From Reticulitermes speratus (lineage: Eukaryota > Arthropoda > Insecta > Blattodea > Rhinotermitidae), in the NCBI GenBank assembly GCA_021186555.1, contig JAJKFL010000005.1, positions 55,908,135-55,972,134 of the forward strand: DNA of 64,000 nucleotides, given 5' to 3'. The notes beneath the pieces are model-generated. The model ran no database searches and was not told where the DNA came from. It saw nothing but the letters and a program-made list of their open reading frames with translations. The position numbers and the translations under genes are program-made. Shown one piece after another: positions 49,745 to 61,355 of the stretch (positions within the stretch are counted from its first letter, which is position 1; every line of letters starts with the position of its first letter).

Positions 49745-50467
49745 CCAGACTACCATCCTTGACCATCCAGCACATCCAGACTACCATCGTTGACCATCCA
49801 GCACATCCAGACTACCATCGTTGACCATCCAGCACATCCAGACTACCATCGTTGACCATCCAGCACATCCAGACTACCATCGTTGACCATCCAGCACATC
49901 CAGACTACCATCGTTGACCATCCAGCACATCCAGACTACCATCGTTGACATCCAGCACATCCAGACTACCATCGTTGACCATCCAGCACATCCAGACTAC
50001 CATCGTTGACCATCCAGACATCCAGACTACCATCGTTGACCATCCAGCACATCCAGACTACACGTTGACCATCCAGCACATCCAGACTACCATCGTTGAC
50101 CATCCAGCACATCCAGACTACCATCGTTGACCATCCACACATCCAGACTACCATCGTTGACCATTCCAGCACATCCAGACTACCATCGTTGACCATCCAG
50201 CACATCCAGACTACCATCGTTGACCATCCAGCACATCCAGACTACATCGTTGACCATCCAGCACATCCAGACTACCATCGTGACCATCCGCACATCCAGA
50301 CTACCATCGTTGACCATACCGACAACTACCATCGTTGACCATCCAGCACATCCAGACTACCATCGTTGACCATTCCAGCACATCCGACTACCATCGTTGA
50401 CCATCCAGCACATCCAGACTACCATCGTTGACCATCCAGCACATCCAACTACCATCGTTGACCATCT
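49745..50467. repeat. 31-bp minisatellite, about 23 copies
   Basis: CATCCAGCACATCCAGACTA + CCATCGTTGAC is repeated. Many units in the right half have single-base losses or gains (CCAGACATCC, CTACACGTTG, CATTCCAGC), a density of indels not seen in the neighbouring 30-bp array. Confidence 0.93.
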
Positions 50468-50938
50468 TCCCAAGCACATAAAACACTTCCAACAATAAGC
50501 CCCCCTACCCCATATCCTACAACAACGCGACAGAGGACGTCTGCAACAGCACTGCACTGTATTCACGTCATGCACTGAGCAACAGACACTTGTCACCTCG
50601 TTTTAAACTTCACGTCGAATTCCGAAAGTTGCGGTTCGACTCCGAAATTAGCGGTCCTGAGGTGCCTTTACTTCATGCAACTTTGGACAGAACGTTAACA
50701 GGGATTTGCTGCTGTAGTCCTTGCAGTTGATGAAGTGTCGTTCTTACAGTACCAAACGTACATATTACAGGTGTCGCCCGTTGAGACGCAGGCGACAGAC
50801 ATTAAGATGCTCAATTTTGGGGCCAGACAGCAGAAGCACCCTATGTTCATTGCCCTGTCCTACTGACCCACATTGCGCCATTCTTTAAATAAACTGTCGC
50901 CCGTATGTTTAAATTTAATCGACTATTTAGCCACCAAC
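50468..50938. other. Intergenic stretch without recognisable gene
   Basis: No exon or RNA gene recognised. Confidence 0.4.
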
Positions 50939-51236
50939 ACTCGGCATTACGACTAACGTGTACTGCCTTACTGTGTCAACACTCGGCATTACGACTAACG
51001 TGTACTGCCTTACTGTGTCAACACTCGGCATTACGACTAACGTGTACTGCCTTACTGTGTCAACACTCGGCATTACGACTAACGTGTACTGCCTTACTGT
51101 GTCAACACTCGGCATTACGACTAACGTGTACTGCCTTACTGTGTCAACACTCGGCATTACGACTAACGTGTACTGCCTTACTGTGTCAACACTCGGCATT
51201 ACGACTAACGTGTACTGCCTTACTGTGTCAACACTC
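50939..51236. repeat. 42-bp minisatellite, 7 copies
   Basis: CACTCGGCATTACGACTAAC + GTGTACTGCCTTACTGTGTC + AA is repeated with no internal change, in frame with spurious 14-residue repeats. Confidence 0.95.
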
Positions 51237-51451
51237 GCATCACTTCTCTTGTAAAGTAGGCTATTAAGCACTTATTCAACAAATACCAACTTCACTTTAC
51301 TCATTAGCCTCCTGCGCAAGCTTCTCCCGAAACGCCTCTCTGTACTTTATGCCAACTCCGTTCACCTCACACATTGCCTCCATCCCCGCTAAGAACCTTG
51401 AAGGTATGTCAGGTACGGGTGAGGCTGAAGAAACAGTTGAGCATCGAGGAA

Positions 51452-52024
51452 TATAATACAACACAACATAACACAACATAACACATCATAAAAACATAAC
51501 ACAACATAACACATCATAACACAACACAAAACAACATAACACAACATAACACAACACATAACACAACACACCACACTACACAACTTAACACATCATAACA
51601 CAACATAACACAATATAACACAACATAACACATCATAACACAACATAACACAACATAACAACATACAACATAACACATAACACAACATAACAAAACACAA
51701 CACAACATAACACAACATAACACATCATAACACAACATAACACAACGCAACATAACACAACATAACACATCATAACACAACATAACACATCATAACACAA
51801 CATAACACATTATAAACACACATCATAACACAACATAACATAACACAAACATAAAACATCATAACACACAAACATAACACATCACAACATAACATAACAC
51901 AACACAACACATCATAACACAACATAACACAACATATCATAACACAACATAAACACAACACAACATAACACATCATAACACAACATAACACAACATAACA
52001 CATCATAACACAACATAACACAAC
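51452..52024. repeat. Low-complexity CACAACATAA array
   Basis: Decamers CACAACATAA and CACATCATAA follow each other with irregular deletions. The sequence contains almost no G on this strand. Confidence 0.95.
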
Positions 52025-52518
52025 AAGCTGTCAGAACTCCGACAGATGAAATTAACAGCAGGTCTGCTCTAACAACAAAGAAACGACTGATGACAGAGAT
52101 CGTGGAGTAGCGCGTAGATATTATACCCCTCCCCCTTGTACCCCATAAAACTACAGGCGCATGACACCATAATTTCTGCACGCCTCAGACAAGCAGGTGC
52201 GTGACGTTTTCAATCCTAGACAATAAGCTTCCTGATCTTACATCAACCATCTGTGTCATTTTCTTCGTTTGGTTTTCCCACTCCCACTTCCATTAACAGC
52301 ATAGATATTGCCCTAGGTCAGGTGAAGGTCAAGCTGTCCCTGTGCACGCCGCAAAGGCATCTGGGGGCGTAAAGGTATAGCTCCACTCGTGCTTAATGGA
52401 GGTGAGAGGTCAACCTCCGCAATAATGTGAACGTCGTCTTCTTGCCCTTTAGGCCTATTCGTTTACAAAGAATACATAAATATCTTACTTTAGACACTCA
52501 ATAAACACAATACAACAG

Positions 52519-53828
52519 TTAACCCTCTAAAGCCCAGGGTTACAGCATTAACTGACTGGTTTTTCATAATCGAGATTGTGTTTACTGCGCGGTACGAACT
52601 GAATTTGTTATATATAATTCATGTTTAACATTCACAAATTCTACGTTCTGCCCACACAGTGTATTTATGTGTTTTGTGTGGATCTCAGAACAAACAGCGA
52701 TTATTTCACTGTACAGCATTAACTGACTGGTTTGTATAACTGAGACGGAGTGTGTTTACTGCGCGGTACGGACTGTATTTATGTGTTTTGTGTGGATCTG
52801 AGAACAAACAGCGATTATTTCATTGTACAACATTAACTGACTGGTTTGTATAACTGAGACGGAGTGTGTTTACTGCGCGGTACGGACTGTATTTATGTGT
52901 TTTGTGTGGATCTCAGAACAAACAGCGATTATTTCACTGTACAACATTAACTGACTGGTTTGTATTACTGAGACGGAGTGTGTTTACCTGCGCGGTACGG
53001 ACTGTATTTATGTGTTTTGTGTGGATCTCAGAACAAACAGCGATTATTTCACTGTACAGCATTAACTGACTGGTTTGTGTAACTGAGACGGAGTGTGTTT
53101 ACTCGCGCGGTACGGACTGTATTTATGTGTTTTGTGTGGATCTCAGAACAAACAGCGATTATTTCACTGTACAACATTAACTGACTGGTTTGTATTACTG
53201 AGACGGAGTGTGTTTACTGCGCGGTACGGACTGTATTTATGTGTTTTGTGTGGATCTCAGAACAAACAGCGATTATTTCACTGTACAGCATTAACTGACT
53301 GGTTTGTGTAACTGAGACGGAGTGTGTTTACTGCGCGGTACGGACTGTATTTATGTGTTTTGTGTGGATCTCAGAACAAACAGCGATTATTTCACTGTAC
53401 AACATTAACTGACTGGTTTGTATTACTGAGACGGAGTGTGTTTACTGCGCGGTACGGACTGTATTTATGTGTTTTGTGTGGATCTCAGAACAAACAGCGA
53501 TTATTTCACTGTACAGCATTAACTGACTGGTTTGTGTAACTGAGACGGAGTGTGTTTACTGCGCGGTACGGACTGTATTTATGTGTTTTGTGTGGATCTC
53601 AGAACAAACAGCGATTATTTCACTGTACAACATTAACTGACTGGTTTGTATAACTGAGACGGAGTGTGTTTACTGCGCGGTACGGACTGTATTTATGTGT
53701 TTTGTGTGGATCTCAGAACAAACAGCGATTATTTCACTGTACAGCATTAACTGACTGGTTTGTATAACTGAGACGGAGTGTGTTTACTGCGCGGTACGGA
53801 TTGGATCTTTATATATAATTCATGTTAA
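52519..53828 (-). repeat. 114-bp satellite block 7 (about 11 copies), inverted, with dimeric higher-order structure
   Basis: It starts TTAACCCTCTAAAGCCCAGG, jumps into a partial unit, then shows the junction TATATATAATTCATG|TTTAAC (52610-52627) and a fresh start. Between about 52940 and 53560 units with GTATTACTGAG and units with GTGTAACTGAG alternate strictly, so the real period there is 228 bp. It ends CTTTATATATAATTCATGTTAA, in two parts, at 53828. Confidence 0.93.
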
Positions 53829-54785
53829 TCTTTGTCTTTATGTAGTTAAAGTAAAACAATCCTGCTGACTTAACAGCAGCAGCCTGCATCCTGAAGATCT
53901 GCTGACGTCACCCAATAGACACCGACCAGTTGCCCAAAATAGACACACCGCTGTAAAAACAACGTACAGAGATGCGAAATTCGCCTCGGGGAGCTTCGGA
54001 AAGCGAAAGAGGGGGTTAAAAATATATACGGAACAGTTGGCCAAGAACTGCCTACGCCTCTGACGTCACACGACGAGGAACTTCAGAACTTCTGCAGCTT
54101 TCTGTTGAATTCCCCCCCCCCCCCAAATAGATCGCGTCACTTCCCAAAATCGCCCCTCGCAGTCAGTCAGTCAGTCAGTCAGTGTGGTGACAGTACGCTG
54201 TTCGTCGTGCTGCGGTGACCATCACCTGACACCTGAAGGTAGGCAAACGATCCTTTTGCTATTCCACAGCTGTCAACTTCACACTGACGCTCATAACATG
54301 TCGCCTTCCGCTGCTGTGCTTCCTAGACCGCAATAACTGGTCCTTCCATTTCATTCTTGGTCTTCCCAATCGAGTTTTCCTTCAGGATTATACTTGAAAG
54401 AGGGAAGATATTAAAACGAAACTGAATGAAATAAAGTGTGGTGTCGTAGACTGCATTTACCTGGCTCAGGATAGAGCCCAGTGGGGACTACTGGATCCGA
54501 TAATGCAGCACTGTGGCGCATTTCTTGATCAGCACAGCAATAATCTGCTTCGCAGAGACGGCAGATGTTGAGAGTTCCGTTTTATATTTTATGTGACTGT
54601 AAAACTTGGTAGTATGATATTAAAATGTGAAACGGGTTAAAATTGATCAAGACTGCGTCAAAAGGAATGTCTGTGTGACGACGGTGAGCTGTGGTGACAG
54701 GGACTGAGTGGGCGGGCCTATAGAACAAGAAATGACTGTGCTTTAACGTTTGGAAGACTAAGATTGGGCTGACTTATATATAAAG
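53829..54785. other. Intergenic stretch with poly-C and (GTCA)n
   Basis: A poly-C run lies at about 54112-54124 and (AGTC)n at 54161-54183. Downstream of it TGACACCTGAAG|GTAGGC (54229-54245) would be an acceptable exon end, but no coding sequence accompanies it. Nothing else is recognised. Confidence 0.4.
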
Positions 54786-55880
54786 ATCCAGGCCGTACCG
54801 CGCAATAAACACACTCCGTCTCAGTTATACAAACCAGTCAGTTAATGCTGTACAGTGAAATAATCGCTGTTTGTTCTGAGATCCACACAAAACACATAAA
54901 TACAGTCCGTACCGCGCAGTAAACACACTCCGTCTCAGTTATACAAACCAGTCAGTTAATGTTGTACAGTGAAATAATGGCTGTTTGTTCTGAGATCCAC
55001 ACAAAACACATAAATACAGTCCGTACCGTGCAGTAAACACACTCCGTCTCAGTTATACAAACCAGTCAGTTAATGCTGTACAGTGAAATAATCGCTGTTT
55101 GTTCTGAGATCCACACAAAACACATAAATACAGTCCGTACCGCGCAGTAAACACACTCCGTCTCAGTTATACAAACCAGTCAGTTAATGTTGTACAGTGA
55201 AATAATCGCTGTTTGTTCTGAGATCCACACAAGACACATAAATACAGTCCGTACCGCGCAGTAAACACACTCCGTCTCAGTTATACAAACCAGTCAGTTA
55301 ATGTTGTACAGTGAAATAATCGCTGTTTGTTCTGAGATCCACACAAGACACATAAATACAGTCCGTACCGCGCAGTAAACACACTCCGTCTCAGTTATAC
55401 AAACCAGTCAGTTAATGTTGTACAGTGAAATAATGGCTGTTTGTTCTGAGATCCACACAAAACACATAAATACAGTCCGTACCGTGCAGTAAACACACTC
55501 CGTCTCAGTTATACAAACCAGTCAGTTAATGTTGTACAGTGAAATAATCGCTGTTTGTTCTGAGATCCACACAAAACACGTAAATACAGTTCGTACCGCG
55601 CAGTAAACACACTCCGTCTCAGTTATACAAACCAGTCAGTTAATGCTGTACAGTGAAATAATCGCTGTTTGTTCTGAGATCCACACAAAACACATAAATA
55701 CAGTCCGTACCGCGCAGTAAACACACTCCGTCTCAGTTATACAAACCAGTCAGTTAATGCTGTACAGTGAAATAATCGCTGTTTGTTCTGAGATCCACAC
55801 AAAGCACATAAATACACTGTGTGGGCAGAACGTAGAATTTGTGAATGTTAAACCTGACGGTACATATAGTAACCACTGGT
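54786..55880 (+). repeat. 114-bp satellite block 8 (about 9 copies)
   Basis: The left end is TATATATAAAGATCCAGGCC. The right end is TGTGTGGGCAGAACGTAGAA and GGTACATATAGTAACCACTGG, cut before the GCTTTAAAGGG part. A pair of changes (ATAATGGCTG, ACCGTGCAG) recurs together about four units apart (54975/55028 and 55433/55486), showing multi-unit duplication. Confidence 0.93.
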
Positions 55881-56017
55881 CCTACACAGCACAATCTAAA
55901 GGCCTCTGAAGACGGTGTTTCTACGTCACACGTACGTTGCTGTCTATCGCCATTTGTAAGCTCGGTATGTACATCAGCATGTCTGCGTTCTGGCCAATAA
56001 CGAAAGCACTGTTGTCT

Positions 56018-56180
56018 GAGATGTGACGCCGTGTAGTCTGGTAGATATGTACGAACGTGTGGGAGGAAACTTCTGTCCCCATCTTCAGAGCAGACACGTC
56101 TCTCCTGTACGTAACAGTACTGTTGCTGCCAATTGTTCTGGCACTGTAAATTTCGCTTTCATATTCACAGTTTGTAACAA
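56018..56180 (+). mobile_element. Dispersed SINE-like repeat (TGTGACGCCGTGT family)
   Basis: AGATGTGACGCCGTGTAGTC + TGGTAGATATGTACGAACGT + GTGGGAGGAAACTTCTGTCC is a repeat type I recognise from several insect genomes. It matches the shorter fragment at 4014. The 79-codon frame is part of it. Confidence 0.55.
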
Positions 56181-56450
56181 TGTTCAATGCAGGCTTCTGG
56201 CATGCATTAAACAGAACATTATTTTTACCGAACTAAATGTTTTAGTCTCTCTGAAACTGTAGAATCCGAAGTAGACTTTGCACAGCTTAATAATGTAGAG
56301 AAGGCTCAAATACTCAGCAGAACGTAACATAAATAGCTGAATATAGAGTGGGCATTGTGCTGGGAGGAGTTCTTAGCAAGTGTTAGCAATCACGAAACAC
56401 AATTTGGGTCACACAAATATGTTACAGCTATTTTTAGCACACTGCACTTA

Positions 56451-58936
56451 ACCCTTTAAAGCCCAGTGGTTACTATCTATACCGCCATGTTTAACATTCA
56501 CAAATTCTACGTTCTGCCCACACAGCGTATTGATGTGTTTTGTGTGGATCTCAGAACAAACAGCGATTATTTCACTGTACAGCATTAACTGACTGGTTTG
56601 GATAACTGAGACGGAGTGTGTTTACTGCGCGGTACGGACTGTATTTATGTGTTTTGTGTGGATCTCAGAACAAACAGCGATTATTTCACTGTACAGCATT
56701 AACTGACTGGTTTGTATAACTGAGACGGAGTGTGTTTACTGCGCGGTACGGACTGTATTTATGTGTTTTGTGTGGATCTCAGAACAAACAGCGATTATTT
56801 CACTGTACAGCATTAACTGACTGGTTTGTATAACTGAGACGGGGTGTGTTTACTGCGCGGTACGGACTGTATGTGTTTTGTGTGGATCTCAGAACAAACA
56901 GCGATTATTTCACTGTACAGCATTAACTGACTGGTTTGTATAACTGAGACGGAGTGTGTTTACTGCGCGGTACGGACTGTATTTATGTGTTTTGTGTGGA
57001 TCTCAGAACAAACAGCGATTATTTCACTGTACAGCATTAACTGACTGGTTTGTATAACTGAGACGGAGTGTGTTTACTGCGCGGTACGGACTGTATTTAT
57101 GTGTTTTGTGTGGATCTCAGAACAAACAGCGATTATTTCACTGTACAGCATTAACTGACTGGTTTGTATAACTGAGACGGGGTGTGTTTACTGCGCGGTA
57201 CGGACTGTATGTGTTTTGTGTGGATCTCAGAACAAACAGCGATTATTTCACTGTACAGCATTAACTGACTGGTTTGTATAACTGAGACGTAGTGTGTTTA
57301 CTGCGCGGTACGGACTGTATTTATGTGTTTTGTGTGGATCTCAGAACAAACAGCGATTATTTCACTGTACAACATTAACTGACTGGTTTGTATAACTGAG
57401 ACGTAGTGTGTTTACTGCGCGGTACGGACTGTATTTATGTGTTTTGTGTGGATCTCAGAACAAACAGCGATTATTTCACTGTACAGCATTAACTGACTGG
57501 TTTGTGTAACTGAGACGGAGTGTGTTTACTGCGCGGTACGGACTGTATTTATGTGTTTTGTGTGGATCTCAGAACAAACAGCGATTATTTCACTGTACAG
57601 CATTAACTGACTGGTTTGTGTAACTGAGACGGAGTGTGTTTACTGCGCGGTACGGACTGTATTTATGTGTTTTGTGTGGATCTCAGAACAAACAGCGATT
57701 ATTTCACTGTACAGCATTAACTGACTGGTTTGTATAACTGAGACGTAGTGTGTTTACTGCGCGGTACGGACTGTATTTATGTGTTTTGTGTGGATCTCAG
57801 AACAAACAGCGATTATTTCACTGTACAGCATTAACTGACTGGTTTGTATAACTGAGACGGAGTGTGTTTACTGCGCGGTACGGACTGTATTTATGTGTTT
57901 TGTGTGGATCTCAGAACAAACAGCGATTATTTCACTGTACAGCATTAACTGACTGGTTTGTATAACTGAGACGTAGTGTGTTTACTGCGCGGTACGGACT
58001 GTATTTATGTGTTTTGTGTGGATCTCAGAACAAACAGCGATTATTTCACTGTACAGCATTAACTGACTGGTTTGTATAACTGAGACGTAGTGTGTTTACT
58101 GCGCGGTACGGACTGTATTTATGTGTTTTGTGTGGATCTCAGAACAAACAGCGATTATTTCACTGTACAGCATTAACTGACTGGTTTGTATAACTGAGAC
58201 GTAGTGTGTTTACTGCGCGGTACGGACTGTATTTATGTGTTTTGTGTGGATCTCAGAACAAACAGCGATTATTTCACTGTACAGCATTAACTGACTGGTT
58301 TGTATAACTGAGACGTAGTGTGTTTACTGCGCGGTACGGACTGTATTTATGTGTTTTGTGTGGATCTCAGAACAAACAGCGATTATTTCACTGTACAGCA
58401 TTAACTGACTGGTTTGTATAACTGAGACGTAGTGTGTTTACTGCGCGGTACGGACTGTATTTATGTGTTTTGTGTGGATCTCAGAACAAACAGCGATTAT
58501 TTCACTGTACAGCATTAACTGACTGGTTTGTGTAACTGAGACGGAGTGTGTTTACTGCGCGGTACGGACTGTATTTATGTGTTTTGTGTGGATCTCAGAA
58601 CAAACAGCGATTATTTCACTGTACAGCATTAACTGACTGGTTTGTATAACTGAGACGTAGTGTGTTTACTGCGCGGTACGGACTGTATTTATGTGTTTTG
58701 TGTGGATCTCAGAACAAACAGCGATTATTTCACTGTACAGCATTAACTGACTGGTTTGTATAACTGAGACGTAGTGTGTTTACTGCGCGGTACGGACTGT
58801 ATTTATGTGTTTTGTGTGGATCTCAGAACAAACAGCGATTATTTCACTGTACAACATTAACTGACTGGTTCGTATAACTGAGACGGAGTGTGTTTACTGC
58901 GCGGTACGGAGTGTATCTTTATATATAATTCAGGTT
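56451..58936 (-). repeat. 114-bp satellite block 9 (about 21 copies), inverted, with both element ends
   Basis: This is the fullest copy. TTAA + CCCTTTAAAGCCCAGTGG and TTCTACGTTCTGCCCACACA lead in; CTTTATATATAATTCAGG + TTAA lead out. Two units three apart share the same 4-bp deletion (GACTGTATGTG, near 56870 and 57208) and the change ACGGGGTG, so a trimer was duplicated. The variant ACGTAGTG fills much of the right half. Confidence 0.94.
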
Positions 58937-59805
58937 AATTTTAATCTCTAAACGGTCAATCCTGTGAAATTCTGACGTTACTTTAAAGACAATATGTTTC
59001 CTGCAACTTACAGTTAGCCACATATTCTGTACACCACCTCTTTCAAGATAAAAATCTAAACTTGCCAAGCCAAGTTATTTGTAAAGCGTAACTACAGATC
59101 CGTTCATGCTTATATGAAGATGGCCAGGAACAACAAACCTGAAGGCAAATTCAATGCAGTTTCTATTTAATCAGTTCCAAATATAAATTCCTGATCAACA
59201 AAATCCTCACCCATAAAATGTACCAGTCCTTTTCTATCGAGTTCGGACCCCCGACAGCTGACCAACACCGACACCAACACGCAGCACACGCACTTGTTAT
59301 CAGTTCGTCCATTTTGCGTTGCACACACCTCAAAGGGGACCATACATCCGTTTATTCATTCTTCTTTTCCTCGTGTTTCTTCCCTTTTGATTTTGCCTAT
59401 TCGATTCCCTGATTTCTCCAATTTCTAGTTCTTCTATTTCTTTACACCTTTTTTATTTCCCTCTTTTCCTTTGATCCCGTCCATCTTTCCATTCTCTTTT
59501 GTTCCGTTCCCTTTCTTTCTTCGCTACAACAGCCAACTCTGGCGCTGTACCTCGTTATTCGTACATGCAGTAATGCAGTACACGGTCATCATTTTATCTG
59601 GCAAAGGTGACATGTCACTACACAACAGTGACATATCACTACACAAGTGACATGTCATTATACAAAGGTGAATCCCAACCTAATATTTCAAAACGGGCTG
59701 CATTCATAACGTTATCCACTGGTAAGGTAGCGGTCTCTTTCTAATCACTGTGGTACAAATAAATACCAGTCGACGGGGCGACAACACCACGTTTTGCCTT
59801 CTGAC
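58937..59805. other. Intergenic, pyrimidine-rich stretch
   Basis: 59340-59530 is dominated by CTTT/TTCC runs on the plus strand. Three short repeats of GTGACATGTCACTACACAA type lie at 59607-59665. No exon is recognised. Confidence 0.45.
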
Positions 59806-60175
59806 ACAACAATCCAATACACAGTACTGCTGACTACAGCCACTGCGCACTACACAGCAAGCAGCACGTATCTTACTGTCATTGCTACACTACAGCCACT
59901 GCGCACTACACAGCAAGCAGCACGTATCTTACTGTCATTGCTACACTACTGCCACTGCGCACTACACAGCAAGCAGCACGTATCTTACTGTCATTGCTAC
60001 ACTACAGCCACTGCGCACTACACAGCAAGCAGCACGTATCTTACTGTCATTGCTACACTACAGCCACTGCGCACTACACAGCAAGCAGCACGTATCTTAC
60101 TGTCATTGCTACACTACAGCCACTGCGCACTACACAGCAAGCAGCACGTATCTTACTGTCATTGCTACACTACAG
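59806..60175. repeat. 56-bp minisatellite, about 6-7 copies
   Basis: ACAGCCACTGCGCACTACAC + AGCAAGCAGCACGTATCTTA + CTGTCATTGCTACACT is repeated with one visible base change. Confidence 0.95.
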
Positions 60176-60375
60176 CACAATCGGTCACACACTGACAACA
60201 TTTGTTTTACGTCACACAATCAGACGTACAAACTGTCACAGACACAACAAACAAATCTGTTGTTAACAACAATTTTATAAAGTTAATATTATTCATTCCA
60301 TACATTTTCTTTTCTATGTTTATTGTCCCACAAATGTACACTTTTATTCAGTATTAATTTGTGAAACACAGTGCT

Positions 60376-60410
60376 ACATGTTTCGAACCTTATCGTGGTT
60401 CATCTTCAGG
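60376..60410 (-). other. Terminal stem-loop motif (hammerhead-like), best preserved copy
   Basis: Minus strand: CCTGAAGATGAACCACGATA + AGGTTCGAAACATGT. Between CTGAAGA-T and GAAAC, GAACC pairs perfectly with GGTTC around a 7-base loop. The adjoining sequence (CCCAATA, AATAAACATAG) is A/T-rich, as near other copies. Confidence 0.5.
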
Positions 60411-61220
60411 GATTTCAGTATTTTAAATTACACTGATTTTTTACATCAATGGTACATTTATACATTGGTTAAAATGGTAAAAACTGAATAAATGTAGCAG
60501 CTGTTTGTTTCGATGTTACAAATCAAGTTATACAGGTTAAAATGTTAAATGTTGAATAGTCATTGTTGTTACGGTACGCTGTGTATTGGAGTTGGTAGGT
60601 TGACTGTTGGGTGGTGACAGCAGTACTGACTTAGCACTGCGTGTCACAGAAATTAACAGCCAATACAAGTGTACATTTGTCGGACAATAAACATAGAATT
60701 TTCTAAATCTCTTCACAAATAAAACTTCGGACCGTTATACCACAAAGCAGTAGCTGTGTCACGTGTGGTGACATCTGCAGGCTCCACCCTTAACTAATGT
60801 ACACTCAACGAACAGTGACTGACTTACATATTTCTTGCCCTGTCTTACGAACTCTCCCATTATCTATTCTAGTGCTGTTAGTTACAACTTATCGCTTTAT
60901 GCATTAGAGCACGCAGTCTGGTTGCATTACGGCAGAGAGGCAGTAACTAACCACCGCCATTGTAGCACTGCGCAGCTGACGTCATGTAAGTTGCATTTCT
61001 ATTTGGCATGCAGCTCAGTCTGTCTCCTAAACTTCACATACTGCTATAAAAATAGACCTTGCTTCGTCGTTGTAAAGTGTTTTAGAGCTCTCCTGCATGT
61101 GTGTTACAGTCTGTCGGCATCACACTGACAGCAACAAAGTGGATACAAGAATACAAACTTACTAGACTTTCTAACAAAAACGACGCTTGACAAGTCAACG
61201 TCAGTTCCTAGAACCTAGCA

Positions 61221-61256
<36 letters not shown>

Positions 61257-61355
61257 CAGGCTGTACCTACAACAGGGTACTGTTAAAGCGCAATGACTGA
61301 ATAAGCATTAGCGTAATGACTTAAAAATCATCAGGAACGAGGAAAAAGGTAATGG
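60411..61355. other. Intergenic stretch with (TA)n
   Basis: (TA)n lies at 61223-61252. A 97-codon frame at 60835 lacks motifs. Nothing else is recognised. Confidence 0.45.

Noticed and set aside
52866-53539. Repeated 38-residue frames ([17 protein letters not shown]...)
   Set aside because: The 114-bp unit equals 38 codons, so the frame recurs by arithmetic; stops appear in most blocks.
54161-54245. Non-coding first exon with repeated TCAGT initiators and a GTAGGC donor
   Set aside because: The TCAGT series is an (AGTC)n microsatellite; no downstream exon or coding start could be linked.
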